Source: Antrihabitans stalagmiti (GTDB taxonomy: Bacteria > Actinomycetota > Actinomycetes > Mycobacteriales > Mycobacteriaceae). From it: DNA of 64,000 bases. Below are positions 16,055 through 26,234 of this stretch, one piece after another. The notes below the pieces were generated by a model. The model searched no databases. It had not been told where the DNA came from and was given only the letters and a program-made list of their open reading frames with translations. The stretch lies in the NCBI RefSeq assembly GCF_016482825.1, contig NZ_JAEMNV010000005.1:120921-184920 (forward strand), read 5' to 3'. The translations under genes and the position numbers were made by a program. Position 1 is the stretch's first letter; each line of letters opens with the position of its first letter.

Positions 16055-18541
16055 CTACAGCTTCATCATCGGCGCGCCGAAGCCTGGGACCACACGGACC
16101 TTGCCTGCGGAGCCGAAGTCGATCGTCACAGTCGGGTACTGACCGAGGGTGTCTTCGGAGATGACGGTCCCGAGGCCGTACTTGTCGTGATTGACACGGT
16201 CACCGAGCTTGTAGACCTCGACGGCCTTACCTCTGACGGATCCGGGCGCAGGCCTGGGCGACCCGTAGCTCTCGGCTCGTCTGCTCGGCCCACCGAAGCC
16301 GGACCCGCCGGTCCGTGTCCAATCGCGCGACTGCCCGCGACCGATGGCGTTGCCGACGGACTTGCCCGGATCGAGCCTGCGCCAGTTGATGAGTTCGTTC
16401 GGGATCTCCTGCAGAAACCGCGACTCCGCGTTGCTGATGGGCTGACCCCATGCCGACCTGACGATGGCTCTGGTGAGATAGAGACGCTTTCGGGCCCTCG
16501 TGATACCCACATAGGCCAATCGGCGCTCCTCGGACAACTCAGCGGCATCTCCGAGTGCTCGCATGTGCGGGAACTGGCCGTCTTCCCAGCCGGTGACGAA
16601 CACGATCGGAAATTCGAGCCCCTTCGCCGTGTGCAGCGTCATCATCGTGACGACGCCGGACCCCGAATCGGGCAGCTGGTCGGTGTCGGCGACGAGGGAC
16701 ACCCGCTCGAGGAACGCCGCGAGCGACCCCGGATCGACCTCACCGTCGGCGACCGCGGCTTCGCGTGTGCCCTCGGCGTCGGCGAGCGCCGCGGCATTGC
16801 GTGCCTCGGAACTGAATTCCGCTGCGACGCTGACCAATTCGTTGAGGTTGTCGAGTCGGGCACCGTCCTGCGGATCGCTGCTCGCAGCAAGTTCGGCACG
16901 ATAGCCGGTGCGTTCCAATATCGCTTCGACCATCTCGCCGACGTCGAAGTAGCCACCTTCGGTGTTTCCGACCTCGCGGATGCCGTCCATCATCTCGAGA
17001 AACGCCTGGATGCAGCGCTGCGAACGGGTGTTGAGCAGCGGGACCACACCTCGTCCCGCGTCGCGAAGTGCCTCCGCGAAACTGATGTTCTTCTGCTCTG
17101 CGTGCACGGCGACGCAAGCCTCCGCGCGGTCGCCGATGCCGCGGCGAGGCGTGTTCAGAATCCTGCGCAGGCTGACCGTGTCCTCGGGGTTGTCCAGGAC
17201 CCGCAGGTACGCGACAGCATCACGAACCTCCTTGCGTTCGTAGAAGCGCACACCGCCGACCACCTTGTAGGGCAGCCCACGACGGATGAACATCTCTTCG
17301 AGCGCACGCGACGAGTTGTTCGTGCGATAGAAGACCGCCACGTCGCTGAACTTGGCCTCGCCTGCATCGGAGAGCCGGTCGATCTCGGAGGCGACGAACG
17401 TCGCTTCGTCGTGCTCGTTGTCTGCGACGTACCCGGTGATCAACTCGCCGTCACCGGAATCGGTCCACAGTCGCTTCTCACGGCGACCCGCGTTGCGCGA
17501 GATCAGGGCATTGGCCGCGGAAAGGATGTGCTGGGTCGAGCGGTAGTTCTGCTCGAGCAGGATCGTCCGAGCATCCGGATAGTCGCGCTCGAATTCTTCG
17601 ATATTTCGTATCGTCGCGCCGCGAAACGCATAGATGGACTGGTCGGCGTCGCCGACGACGCAGAGTTCGCTCGGGGCGATGGCTGCAGCGGGGTCGTCGG
17701 GATTGTCTACGGTCTCGGAGCTGCCGCCGACCAGTTCCTTCACGAGGACGTACTGCGCGTGGTTGGTGTCCTGGTACTCGTCGACGAGCACGTGCCTGAA
17801 CCGTCTGCGGTAGTACTCAGCGACCTGCGGGTAGTTCTGCAGCACCGCGACGGTCTCGCCGATGAGATCGTCGAAATCCATCGCGTTCGCACTGCGCAGC
17901 CGCTTCTGATACTCGACGAACACCCTCGCGACCAGACGCTCCAACTCGGTGCCCGCCTTGTCGGCGTCGTCGGTCGCTCGCTCGGGATCGATCAGTTCGT
18001 TCTTGAGGTTGGAGATGCTCGTCGCGAGCAAACGCGCGGAGAACTTCTTCGCATCGATCTCGAAATCTCGGCTGATCATGGTGAGCAGACGACGCGAATC
18101 GTCGGCGTCGTAGATCGAGAAGTTCGAGTTGAGCCCCGGCAGCAGCGACGCCTGCATCCGCAGGATCCGCACGCAGCTCGCATGGAACGTGGACACCCAC
18201 ATGTTGCGAGCACGGGGCCCGACGATGCCGATCACCCGCTCGCGCATCTCGCCTGCGGCCTTGTTGGTGAACGTGATCGCGAGAATCTGGCCCGGCGTCG
18301 CTCCACGCGCAGCAAGGAGGTACGCGATCCGGCGGGTAAGTACCGCCGTCTTGCCCGAGCCTGCGCCCGCGACGATCAGCAGCGGCGACCCGGTGTGGAC
18401 GACAGCTTCACGTTGTTGTGGATTGAGACCGTCGAGCAGCCGCTCGGCCGTCTCTGCCGCGGTCTCCTTCGCCGACGGGACCGATCCTCCCTTGGGCGCA
18501 GTTGCTGCATCGGTCGCTGAATCCTTGGTCACAATGCTCAT
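16055..18541 (-). CDS. pcrA: ATP-dependent DNA helicase PcrA/UvrD1
   Basis: 828 residues from ATG 18541 (MSIVTKDSATD). Superfamily 1A motifs appear in order: LNPQQREAVVH (Q motif), AGAGSGKT (Walker A), ITFTNKAAGEMRERV (Ia), LVDEYQDTNHAQY (II), GDADQSIYAFRGA (III), LEQNYRST (IV), MTLHTAKGLEFPIVFV (V) and YVGITRARKRLYLTRA (VI). The C-terminus has a Tudor-like KLGDRVNHDKYGLGTV. It unwinds 3'-5' in nucleotide excision and mismatch-type repair; mycobacterial UvrD1 also works with Ku. A short leader ORF overlaps the start (ATGA). Confidence 0.96.
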   Translation of the reverse strand: MSIVTKDSATDAATAPKGGSVPSAKETAAETAERLLDGLNPQQREAVVHTGSPLLIVAGAGSGKTAVLTRRIAYLLAARGATPGQILAITFTNKAAGEMRERVIGIVGPRARNMWVSTFHASCVRILRMQASLLPGLNSNFSIYDADDSRRLLTMISRDFEIDAKKFSARLLATSISNLKNELIDPERATDDADKAGTELERLVARVFVEYQKRLRSANAMDFDDLIGETVAVLQNYPQVAEYYRRRFRHVLVDEYQDTNHAQYVLVKELVGGSSETVDNPDDPAAAIAPSELCVVGDADQSIYAFRGATIRNIEEFERDYPDARTILLEQNYRSTQHILSAANALISRNAGRREKRLWTDSGDGELITGYVADNEHDEATFVASEIDRLSDAGEAKFSDVAVFYRTNNSSRALEEMFIRRGLPYKVVGGVRFYERKEVRDAVAYLRVLDNPEDTVSLRRILNTPRRGIGDRAEACVAVHAEQKNISFAEALRDAGRGVVPLLNTRSQRCIQAFLEMMDGIREVGNTEGGYFDVGEMVEAILERTGYRAELAASSDPQDGARLDNLNELVSVAAEFSSEARNAAALADAEGTREAAVADGEVDPGSLAAFLERVSLVADTDQLPDSGSGVVTMMTLHTAKGLEFPIVFVTGWEDGQFPHMRALGDAAELSEERRLAYVGITRARKRLYLTRAIVRSAWGQPISNAESRFLQEIPNELINWRRLDPGKSVGNAIGRGQSRDWTRTGGSGFGGPSRRAESYGSPRPAPGSVRGKAVEVYKLGDRVNHDKYGLGTVISEDTLGQYPTVTIDFGSAGKVRVVPGFGAPMMKL

Positions 18542-18588
18542 TTCCGGGTACAGCTCATTTTCTGGGTGCTGCTCATTACCGAGTTCAT
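18538..18588 (-). CDS. Putative 16-residue leader peptide of pcrA
   Basis: From ATG 18588 the frame reads MNSVMSSTQKMSCTRK and stops at TGA 18540-18538, which overlaps the pcrA ATG as ATGA. Three in-frame ATGs arise from a tandem ~17-18-bp AATGAGC repeat. Only a weak GGGAA precedes the first ATG. Geometry suggests translational coupling; expression is unproven. Confidence 0.4.
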   Translation of the reverse strand: MNSVMSSTQKMSCTRK

Positions 18589-18992
18589 TTCCCGAACACG
18601 CTACCGGCGCGCACCGACATCGCAGCCATCGCCGCATTCGACGCCGGAGCCGGATGGAGCAACGGTAACGGCCCGATTACAGTATGATTAAGGCCCCCTG
18701 GTCAGCGGCATCGCCCGATGCGACCTGGGCCGACGTCCAACTCACAGCTAGGTCACAGGACTTTCTGTTTTGACAGACTCAGGACCCGTGGCAGACTAAT
18801 TTCATGATCAGAGTCGGTGCACCCCAGTTTCCAGAGATTTCCGACCGGTAGTCGCTACTGGAGACTGCAAGCCTGACCAGTCCACGTACCTGGGCTTTTA
18901 GACAAATTCCAGGTCTGTTTCGTGGAAGAAGCACTGGATCGGTAACAACTCGACGTTGATAGGCGATCCACGTTCTGACACGAGGAGAAGAT
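18589..18992. other. Divergent region pcrA / chorismate mutase
   Basis: About 400 bp without a convincing gene. It includes an 11-bp-period direct repeat (18741-18756), a TTGACA -35 element (18770-18775) with a loose ACTAAT (18795-18800) after 19 bp, and a 15-codon ORF at 18804-18851 (MIRVGAPQFPEISDR). An ACCTGG/CCAGGT inverted pair lies near 18888-18914. A long leader before the chorismate mutase gene is likely. Confidence 0.5.
18741..18756 (+). promoter_or_regulatory. 11-bp-period TCAC direct repeat upstream of chorismate mutase
   Basis: CTCACAGCTAGGTCAC carries TCACAG twice with an 11-bp period, 14 bp before the TTGACA element. It aligns with the repeat before the M23 gene at 14746-14761 (shared pattern kTCACAnCnnGGTCACnG). 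Confidence 0.4.
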
Positions 18993-19286
18993 ATGAGCAG
19001 CCCGACAAAGACAACTGGCTCCGGTTCTTCCATGCCGCAGAGCGAGGCAGAGATCGAAAAGCTCCGCAAGGAGATCGATCAGCTCGACGCCGAGATCTTG
19101 GCGGCGATCAAGCGACGCACTGAGGTTTCCCGCATCATCGGCCGCACGCGAATGGCTTCGGGCGGCACCCGCCTGGTCCACAGCCGCGAGATGAAAGTCC
19201 TCGAACGCTTCAGCGAGCTCGGCCAAGAGGGCCACACGCTTGCCATGCTGTTGCTGCGCCTCGGCCGCGGCCGCCTCGGTCACTGA
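18993..19286 (+). CDS. Chorismate mutase, AroQ type
   Basis: 97 residues from an ATG with GAGGAGAAG upstream. EIEKLRKEIDQLDAEILAAI is helix 1 of AroQ with the catalytic Arg of KLRKEID. KRRTEVSRIIGRTR and LVHSREMKVLERF follow. It converts chorismate to prephenate for Phe and Tyr synthesis. It matches Rv0948c, the short cytosolic enzyme that is activated by complexing with DAHP synthase; the C-terminal RLGRGRLGH fits that subgroup. Confidence 0.95.
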   Translation: MSSPTKTTGSGSSMPQSEAEIEKLRKEIDQLDAEILAAIKRRTEVSRIIGRTRMASGGTRLVHSREMKVLERFSELGQEGHTLAMLLLRLGRGRLGH

Positions 19287-19326
19287 ACCCCCGCGTCCGC
19301 GGCACCTGCCGCTGAACCATGCTCGA

Positions 19327-20781
19327 TCAGGGTGTCAGAGCTACATACTTCGTCTCCAGATACTCGTCGATACCTTCGAAACCGCCTTCTCGACCGAACC
19401 CGGACGCTTTGACGCCGCCGAACGGTGCAGCCGCATCCGAGATCACTCCCCTGTTCACACCGACCATCCCCGTCTCCAGAGCCTCGGCCACGCGTAGCGC
19501 GCGGTCGAGGTTTTCTGTGTAGATGTAGGCGACCAAGCCGTACTCGGTGTCGTTGGCCGCGGCGACAGCTTCCTCCTCCGTGTCGAAGCCGACGATCGGC
19601 GCGACCGGCCCGAACACCTCTTCCCGCAGGATCCGTGCGTTGGCAGGAACATCGGCGAGCACGGTCGCGGGATAGAAGAATCCGGCACCGCCCGGTGCCT
19701 TGCCGCCCAGTTCGAGGCTCGCGCCGACCGCAACGGCATCGTCGACCAGCTCGGTCACGGTTGCGAGTTGGTCCGCGTTGATCAGCGGTCCGAGTGTGGT
19801 CGCCGGATCGGTTCCGGGGCCGAGTTGCATCGTGCCCATTTTCTCGACCAGCTTGCTGGTGAACTCCGCACGCACCGAGTTGTGTACGTGGAACCGATTG
19901 GCCGCCGTGCACGCTTCGCCGCCGTTGCGGAGCTTGGCCAACATCGCGCCTTCGACGGCAGCATCGACGTCCGCGTCGTCGAAGACGACGAACGGTGCGT
20001 TGCCACCAAGTTCCATCGAGGTCCGAAGCAGTCCTTTCGCCGACTTCTCGACCAACTTCTGCCCGACCGCTGTCGACCCGGTGAACGTCAGTTTGCGCAG
20101 GCGCGGATCTTCGATGAGCGGTCCGGTCACAGCGCCGGACTGTTTGGTCGTCACGACAGAAAGCACACCCTCGGGCAGCCCGGCGTCGGCGCACAGCTGA
20201 GCGAGCAGCAACATCGTCAGCGGGGTTTCGGCGGCAGGCTTGACGATCATCGTGCACCCTGCGGCAAGCGCAGGCCCGATCTTCCTCGTGCCCATGGCGA
20301 GTGGGAAGTTCCACGGCGTGATGGCCAGGCACGGCCCCACGGGCTGTTTGGTCACGAGGATCCGGCCGTTGCCCGCGGGCGCGTGCTGGTAGCGACCATG
20401 GATGCGGACCGCTTCCTCACTGAACCAGCGGAAGAACTCGGCGCCGTAGCGGACCTCGTTGCGACTTTCGGCAATCGCCTTGCCCATTTCGAGGGTCATC
20501 AGCAGAGCCATGTCCTCGGCTCGCTTCGTGATCTCCTCGAACACAGCGCGCAGGATCTCCCCACGCTCGCGAGCGGGAGTCGCTGCCCACGTCGGCTGCA
20601 CGGCGACTGCGGCGTCGAGTGCCCGCATACCGTCGGCCGGCGAGGCGTCGGCTACGTGTGCGACAGGGTCACCGGTCGCGGGGTTGTAGACCGGAAACGT
20701 TTTGCCACCCTCGGCATCGGTGGGCTTTCCAGCGATCCAAAGTTGGGTGGGAATCGAATCGATGAGTTCGCGTTCGTCCAT
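19327..20781 (-). CDS. NAD(P)-dependent succinate-semialdehyde dehydrogenase family
   Basis: 484 residues from ATG 20781 ([18 protein letters not shown]). Aldehyde dehydrogenase motifs: [38 protein letters not shown] (general base Glu near 256), and [11 protein letters not shown] (nucleophile Cys near 290). The C-terminus [10 protein letters not shown] is typical of GabD-type enzymes. The likely substrate is succinic semialdehyde, but other short aldehydes are possible. It is divergent from pgi across 91 bp and ends 40 bp from the chorismate mutase gene. Confidence 0.88.
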   Translation of the reverse strand: MDERELIDSIPTQLWIAGKPTDAEGGKTFPVYNPATGDPVAHVADASPADGMRALDAAVAVQPTWAATPARERGEILRAVFEEITKRAEDMALLMTLEMGKAIAESRNEVRYGAEFFRWFSEEAVRIHGRYQHAPAGNGRILVTKQPVGPCLAITPWNFPLAMGTRKIGPALAAGCTMIVKPAAETPLTMLLLAQLCADAGLPEGVLSVVTTKQSGAVTGPLIEDPRLRKLTFTGSTAVGQKLVEKSAKGLLRTSMELGGNAPFVVFDDADVDAAVEGAMLAKLRNGGEACTAANRFHVHNSVRAEFTSKLVEKMGTMQLGPGTDPATTLGPLINADQLATVTELVDDAVAVGASLELGGKAPGGAGFFYPATVLADVPANARILREEVFGPVAPIVGFDTEEEAVAAANDTEYGLVAYIYTENLDRALRVAEALETGMVGVNRGVISDAAAPFGGVKASGFGREGGFEGIDEYLETKYVALTP

Positions 20782-20872
20782 GTTCCCAGCATGCCCGGTC
20801 GCGGACCGGAAATGGGCCGCAAGATCAAGATTCCTGCGAGACAACGCATCCGCGACGCTAGGCTCTTCGACC

Positions 20873-22516
<1,644 letters not shown>

Positions 22517-22517
22517 G

Positions 22518-22592
22518 GGCGCTTCGCGCCTCGTGAGTCCTTTCGGCGCGCCGGACCTCCGAAAAGACTCACGAGGGGTGGGCCGCCTTTCG
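22518..22592. repeat. Composite palindrome family B, copy 1
   Basis: After the pgi stop come mini-hairpin GGCGC-TTC-GCGCC (22518-22530), then the central hairpin CTCGTGAGTCCTTTCGG (22530-22546) / CCGAAAAGACTCACGAG (22559-22575) with one wobble, then a degenerate GGGTGGGCCGCC right flank. The right end overlaps the proposed start of the next gene. It probably acts as a terminator or mRNA-end structure. Confidence 0.85.
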
Positions 22593-23831
22593 GTAATCGA
22601 CGAGATGTTTCTGCGGTCCCATCGCGGCCTCGGCACGCCCATCGCTATGCAGGGATTGTGGCGCAGCAGCGAAGCGCTCGAGGTCGAGTTGCTCACCTCG
22701 ATCCATTCCGCGCTTGCTAGAGGGCCGTTGGGGCGCAGGGTCGTTCGACCGCGGACCCCCGGTGCGCGGCCGTGGTGGCGACGCGATATCGGCGCATACC
22801 CGCTGTCGATCGAAGCCGCGCCGATCCCTGCCGCCAACCTGCTCGAGTGGGCGGATGCTGCCGGTGCGAACCTCGACCCCACCGACGGACCGGGTTGGCG
22901 GTTCTCGGCGGCACGCCTCGACGACGGCGGAACCGTGCTGTCGCTGGTCTGTTCCCACGTCCTCGCCGATGCGCGCGGGCTTGTGCTTGCCGTCGACCGA
23001 GCGTTGGCGGGTGAGTCCGATTACGTTGTCCCGCAGCCAGGTTCGGACTGGTCGGATGCCCGGGCCCAGTGGGCGATCGTCGCAAAGGGCACCGCTCGCG
23101 CACTCGGCAAACTAGCCACACAGCGCGAGGTGCGTGCCGAACTCGCCCGACCGCCTCGGCTGTCACGATCGGAGTCGGTCGCAACGATCCGAACCGCGAT
23201 CGTCACCGTCGACACACATGAGTGGGACGAGGCCGCAACCTCTTTCGGCGGTTCGGCCAACAGCCTCTTCATCGCGGTGGTCACCGACATCCTCCGGTCC
23301 GCCGGGTACACCGAACCGAGCATCGGTGTGGCACTCCCGATCGATGTCCGCGGCGACGCCGGCATCGACAACGCCATGTCGATGACGGATATCGATGTCG
23401 TGGCGAGCGATTCACCTGCCACGATCCTGGCCAAGTGCCGGACCGCCTACCTCGCGCCAATGACAAGTCCGGCCGGTTTTCCGGAGGAACTACTCGGCGT
23501 GCTCCCCGACCGCCTTGCCCATCGCCTCGCCGAGGGTGCAGGCGAACGCGATGTGCTGTGCTCGAACATCGGTGTTATCGCCGACCGCATCGCCGATCTC
23601 GGTGGGCACCGCAGCACCGGTATCGCGACTCGCGCGCTGCACCCGGGCCTTACGGTCGCGCAACTGAATCGGTTGCGCACCAGGCTGTCCGGGTACCTCT
23701 GCAGGTCGGGCGAGGAGTACACACTCGCTCTCGTCGCCCTCGACCCACAGTTGTTCGGCTCGAACTCGGCACTGCTCGAACTCGCGCTCGAACGTATCGC
23801 GCGCTACGGCGTCACCGCCCGAGCGTGGTGA
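22578..23831 (+). CDS. Condensation/WS-DGAT-like acyltransferase-fold protein
   Basis: 417 residues from GTG 22578, which gives GRLSVIDEMFLRSHRGLG; ATG 22605 is a shorter choice. The start and overall plan resemble CoA-dependent acyltransferases such as wax ester synthases and condensation domains. The active-site motif is HVLADARG (His near 126), a variant of HHxxxDG with a single His. DVLCSNIG may match the DFGWG-like region. Substrate unknown; a lipid or mycolyl-related acyl transfer is a guess. The end overlaps the convergent PNPOx gene by 20 nt. Confidence 0.6.
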   Translation: MGRLSVIDEMFLRSHRGLGTPIAMQGLWRSSEALEVELLTSIHSALARGPLGRRVVRPRTPGARPWWRRDIGAYPLSIEAAPIPAANLLEWADAAGANLDPTDGPGWRFSAARLDDGGTVLSLVCSHVLADARGLVLAVDRALAGESDYVVPQPGSDWSDARAQWAIVAKGTARALGKLATQREVRAELARPPRLSRSESVATIRTAIVTVDTHEWDEAATSFGGSANSLFIAVVTDILRSAGYTEPSIGVALPIDVRGDAGIDNAMSMTDIDVVASDSPATILAKCRTAYLAPMTSPAGFPEELLGVLPDRLAHRLAEGAGERDVLCSNIGVIADRIADLGGHRSTGIATRALHPGLTVAQLNRLRTRLSGYLCRSGEEYTLALVALDPQLFGSNSALLELALERIARYGVTARAW

Positions 23832-24483
23832 CCGGTCGGTGCCGAACATGTTCCGGCACATCGACGCCGGGCTCGAGGTCGGTAGACGTCACCGGGTCGC
23901 CCCAACTCTGCTGCAGCGGAAGCACTCCCGCCCACACGCCACCGGCTTCGATATCGGATAGGTCGTCGCCGGGTCCACCGCTGCGCATCTTGACCGATGC
24001 TTCGGTCAGATCGATCGCATGCACACTCGTCGCAGCCAACTCACGCTTGTTCGGCTGTCGCACCACATCCCACGCGCCGGGCGCGAGGTGTTCGACGATC
24101 GACTGCAGTGCAGCTGCCTTCTCGTCGCCGCTCACCTGGCGGCAGCGGCCGAACACAACGGCGGAGCGGTAGTTCATCGAGAAATGCATGGCGCTGCGCG
24201 CATAGACGATGCCGTCGAGCAGGGTCACGGTGATCGACACGTCGGCCGCGAGCGCTTCGCGCAAACTCCGCGCGCCTGTCGAGCCGTGCAGGTAGAGCGT
24301 GTCTCCTGACCGAGCAAAGCTGGTGGGAAGCACGACGGGCGAGCCGTCGACGACGATGCCCAGATGGCAGATCAAGGCCGCATCCAAGATCTCGTACAGG
24401 TCCGCGCGGTCGGTCCTGGCGCGGTCCTTGAGTCGCTTGACCGTGCTGCGAGGAGTTGGCGAAAGAGTATCGGTGTTGGACAT
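23812..24483 (-). CDS. Pyridoxamine 5'-phosphate oxidase-family flavoprotein
   Basis: 223 residues with the split-barrel pattern of Pyridox_ox_2: LYEILDAALICHLGIVVDG, VVLPTSFARSGDTLYLHGS, and MNYRSAVVFGRCRQV. Such proteins bind FMN or related cofactors. It is divergent from a MocR/PdxR-type regulator across 70 bp, a pairing often seen, which suggests control by that regulator. True PNP oxidase activity is not implied. Confidence 0.85.
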   Translation of the reverse strand: MSNTDTLSPTPRSTVKRLKDRARTDRADLYEILDAALICHLGIVVDGSPVVLPTSFARSGDTLYLHGSTGARSLREALAADVSITVTLLDGIVYARSAMHFSMNYRSAVVFGRCRQVSGDEKAAALQSIVEHLAPGAWDVVRQPNKRELAATSVHAIDLTEASVKMRSGGPGDDLSDIEAGGVWAGVLPLQQSWGDPVTSTDLEPGVDVPEHVRHRPVTTLGR

Positions 24484-24505
24484 AACACCATCTTGCGAGC
24501 AATAG

Positions 24506-24524
24506 TGGCATCACAACAGTGCCA
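24506..24524. promoter_or_regulatory. Inverted repeat in the MocR/PNPOx divergent gap
   Basis: TGGCA (24506-24510) and TGCCA (24520-24524) form an inverted pair; AGTGGC-like steps recur as AGTGCC and, on the other strand, AAAGTGGCC near the MocR start. This repeated arrangement suits MocR/PdxR regulators. Confidence 0.5.
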
Positions 24525-24553
24525 ATTGGACGCAATATCGAAAGGCCACTTTC

Positions 24554-25948
24554 GTGAACGACGACCTCCCGATCACCCTCGATCGCGCCGCAGGCACTCC
24601 ACTGGCGACCCAAGTTGCCGACGCTTTCCGCGCTGCGGCTACCGACGGTCGGTTGCGTGCAGGCGACAAGTTGCCGTCCTCGCGCAGACTTGCCGACACG
24701 CTGGGTGTCAGCCGGACCGTCACGTCTGCGGCGTACGACCAACTGCACGCCGAAGGCTGGATCACGGGCAAGCACGGTGCGGGAACCTTCATCACCACCG
24801 CACCGAAACCCAGCCCGGCACATGATGTTTCCTACGAATTACCCGTCGGCGACGAGGGTTTGATCGACCTTGCGCCCGGTGCGCCCTGCGTCGCGACGAT
24901 CGACAAGGCTGCGTGGCGGCGAGCGTGGCGCGCTGCCGCCGACCATCCCTCCATGATTCGTCCGCAGCGGGCGGGCCTCCCCGACTACCGCGCAGCCGTA
25001 GTCGAACACCTGTTGCGGCACCGAGGCCTGGCGGCCGGTGTCGATTCGGGAACAGTACTGACGACGGCGGGAACAAGCTCCGCCACAGGTGAACTCGCCG
25101 AATCGATCCTGAAACCCGGTGATGCGGTCGCCATGGAGGAACCGGGTTACCGCAGGTCCGTCGGCGCACTGCGCGCGGCTGGAATGACCGTGGTTCCGGT
25201 ACCTGTCGATGCGGAGGGATTATGCGTCGACGCGATACCGAGGGGCGTGAAAGCGGTGTATTGCACACCGGCACATCAGTTTCCGATGGGAGGACGACTG
25301 CCTGCGGCACGTCGGGTTCAGCTTGTCGACCGGGCGCGTCGTGACGGCATCATCGTCATAGAAGACGACTATGACGGCGAATTGCGTTACGACGCAGCAC
25401 CACTGCCTCTACTCGCGTCGATAGGTCCGGATGTGGTCGTCCACCTCGGCACGACGAGCAAGATCCTCACCTCTGCACTCGGTGTCGGCTGGATGGTCGC
25501 ACCCGCCGCTGTCGCACATGCTGTGCTCGAACACCGCGACAGAACCGGAACGAGACCGAGCCCGGCCGGGCAATTGGTTGTCCGCGAACTCGCGACCTCG
25601 GGAGACCTGGCACGCCACCTACGCCGCACCCGCCGGGAGGTATCCGAGCGGCGAGAATTTCTCGTCGAGCAGTGCGCGACCGCGGGACTATCGGTCGTCG
25701 GCGACGATGCCGGCGCACACGTGGTTGTGCTGTTGCCCTCGGCGGAAGCCGAACGTGCGGTCATCGCCGCAGGACGTGCGGCAGGTATCCACCTCGACGG
25801 GCTGAAGCGACACCACTTCGGTCCACAGTCGACGTTCGGGATCGCACTCGGCTACACCGCATGCAGCAGAGCCGAATTGCACGATTCGATTCCCACGGTC
25901 GCGGCGCTACTTGCGCCTTTCGTGCATCGAGGGCCGTCACGTACGTAG
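24554..25948 (+). CDS. MocR/PdxR-type GntR regulator with aminotransferase domain
   Basis: 464 residues from GTG 24554. The GntR winged helix (LPSSRRLADTLGVSRTVTSAAYDQL) occupies ~1-80. A fold-type I aminotransferase-like domain follows from ~105, with a PLP lysine in GTTSKILTSALGVGW (about 303), IIVIEDDYDGELRY and the TPAHQFPMGG loop. It probably senses PLP and regulates the divergent PNPOx-family gene. The DUF2630 gene follows by 9 bp. Confidence 0.92.
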   Translation: MNDDLPITLDRAAGTPLATQVADAFRAAATDGRLRAGDKLPSSRRLADTLGVSRTVTSAAYDQLHAEGWITGKHGAGTFITTAPKPSPAHDVSYELPVGDEGLIDLAPGAPCVATIDKAAWRRAWRAAADHPSMIRPQRAGLPDYRAAVVEHLLRHRGLAAGVDSGTVLTTAGTSSATGELAESILKPGDAVAMEEPGYRRSVGALRAAGMTVVPVPVDAEGLCVDAIPRGVKAVYCTPAHQFPMGGRLPAARRVQLVDRARRDGIIVIEDDYDGELRYDAAPLPLLASIGPDVVVHLGTTSKILTSALGVGWMVAPAAVAHAVLEHRDRTGTRPSPAGQLVVRELATSGDLARHLRRTRREVSERREFLVEQCATAGLSVVGDDAGAHVVVLLPSAEAERAVIAAGRAAGIHLDGLKRHHFGPQSTFGIALGYTACSRAELHDSIPTVAALLAPFVHRGPSRT

Positions 25949-25957
25949 GGTGAACGA

Positions 25958-26203
25958 ATGAGCGAACAGGACATCCTCGCGCGTATCAAAGACCTCGTCG
26001 CCGCCGAACACGATCTGCGATCGCAGACAGCAGCGGGCAAGCTCGATCCCGAGACCGAGCACAAACAGCTTGCCCAACTGGAAACGCTCCTCGATCAGTG
26101 CTGGGACCTGTTGCGGCAGCGCCGTGCTCGCATCGATGCAGGGCAATCTCCCGATGACGCAACAGTGCAGTCCGTCGTACAGGTAGAGGGCTATCTGCAA
26201 TAG
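25958..26203 (+). CDS. DUF2630 family small protein
   Basis: 81 residues, acidic and helical, starting MSEQDILARIKDLVAAEHDLR and with LETLLDQCWDLLRQRRARI typical of DUF2630. Probably a short coiled-coil. It is 9 bp after the MocR gene and 31 bp before the flavoprotein reductase gene, so it may be co-transcribed. Function unknown. Confidence 0.85.
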   Translation: MSEQDILARIKDLVAAEHDLRSQTAAGKLDPETEHKQLAQLETLLDQCWDLLRQRRARIDAGQSPDDATVQSVVQVEGYLQ

Positions 26204-26234
26204 CTGAGCGGGTGTTCGGCGCTACGGTGAGCAG

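Noticed and set aside
18804-18851. 15-codon ORF before chorismate mutase as an attenuation leader peptide
   Set aside because: It has only one aromatic codon, no clear ribosome site and no convincing terminator/antiterminator pair.
18779-19069. Minus-strand frame of 96 codons over the chorismate mutase leader
   Set aside because: It overlaps the start of a real gene, has no ribosome site and no recognisable protein features.
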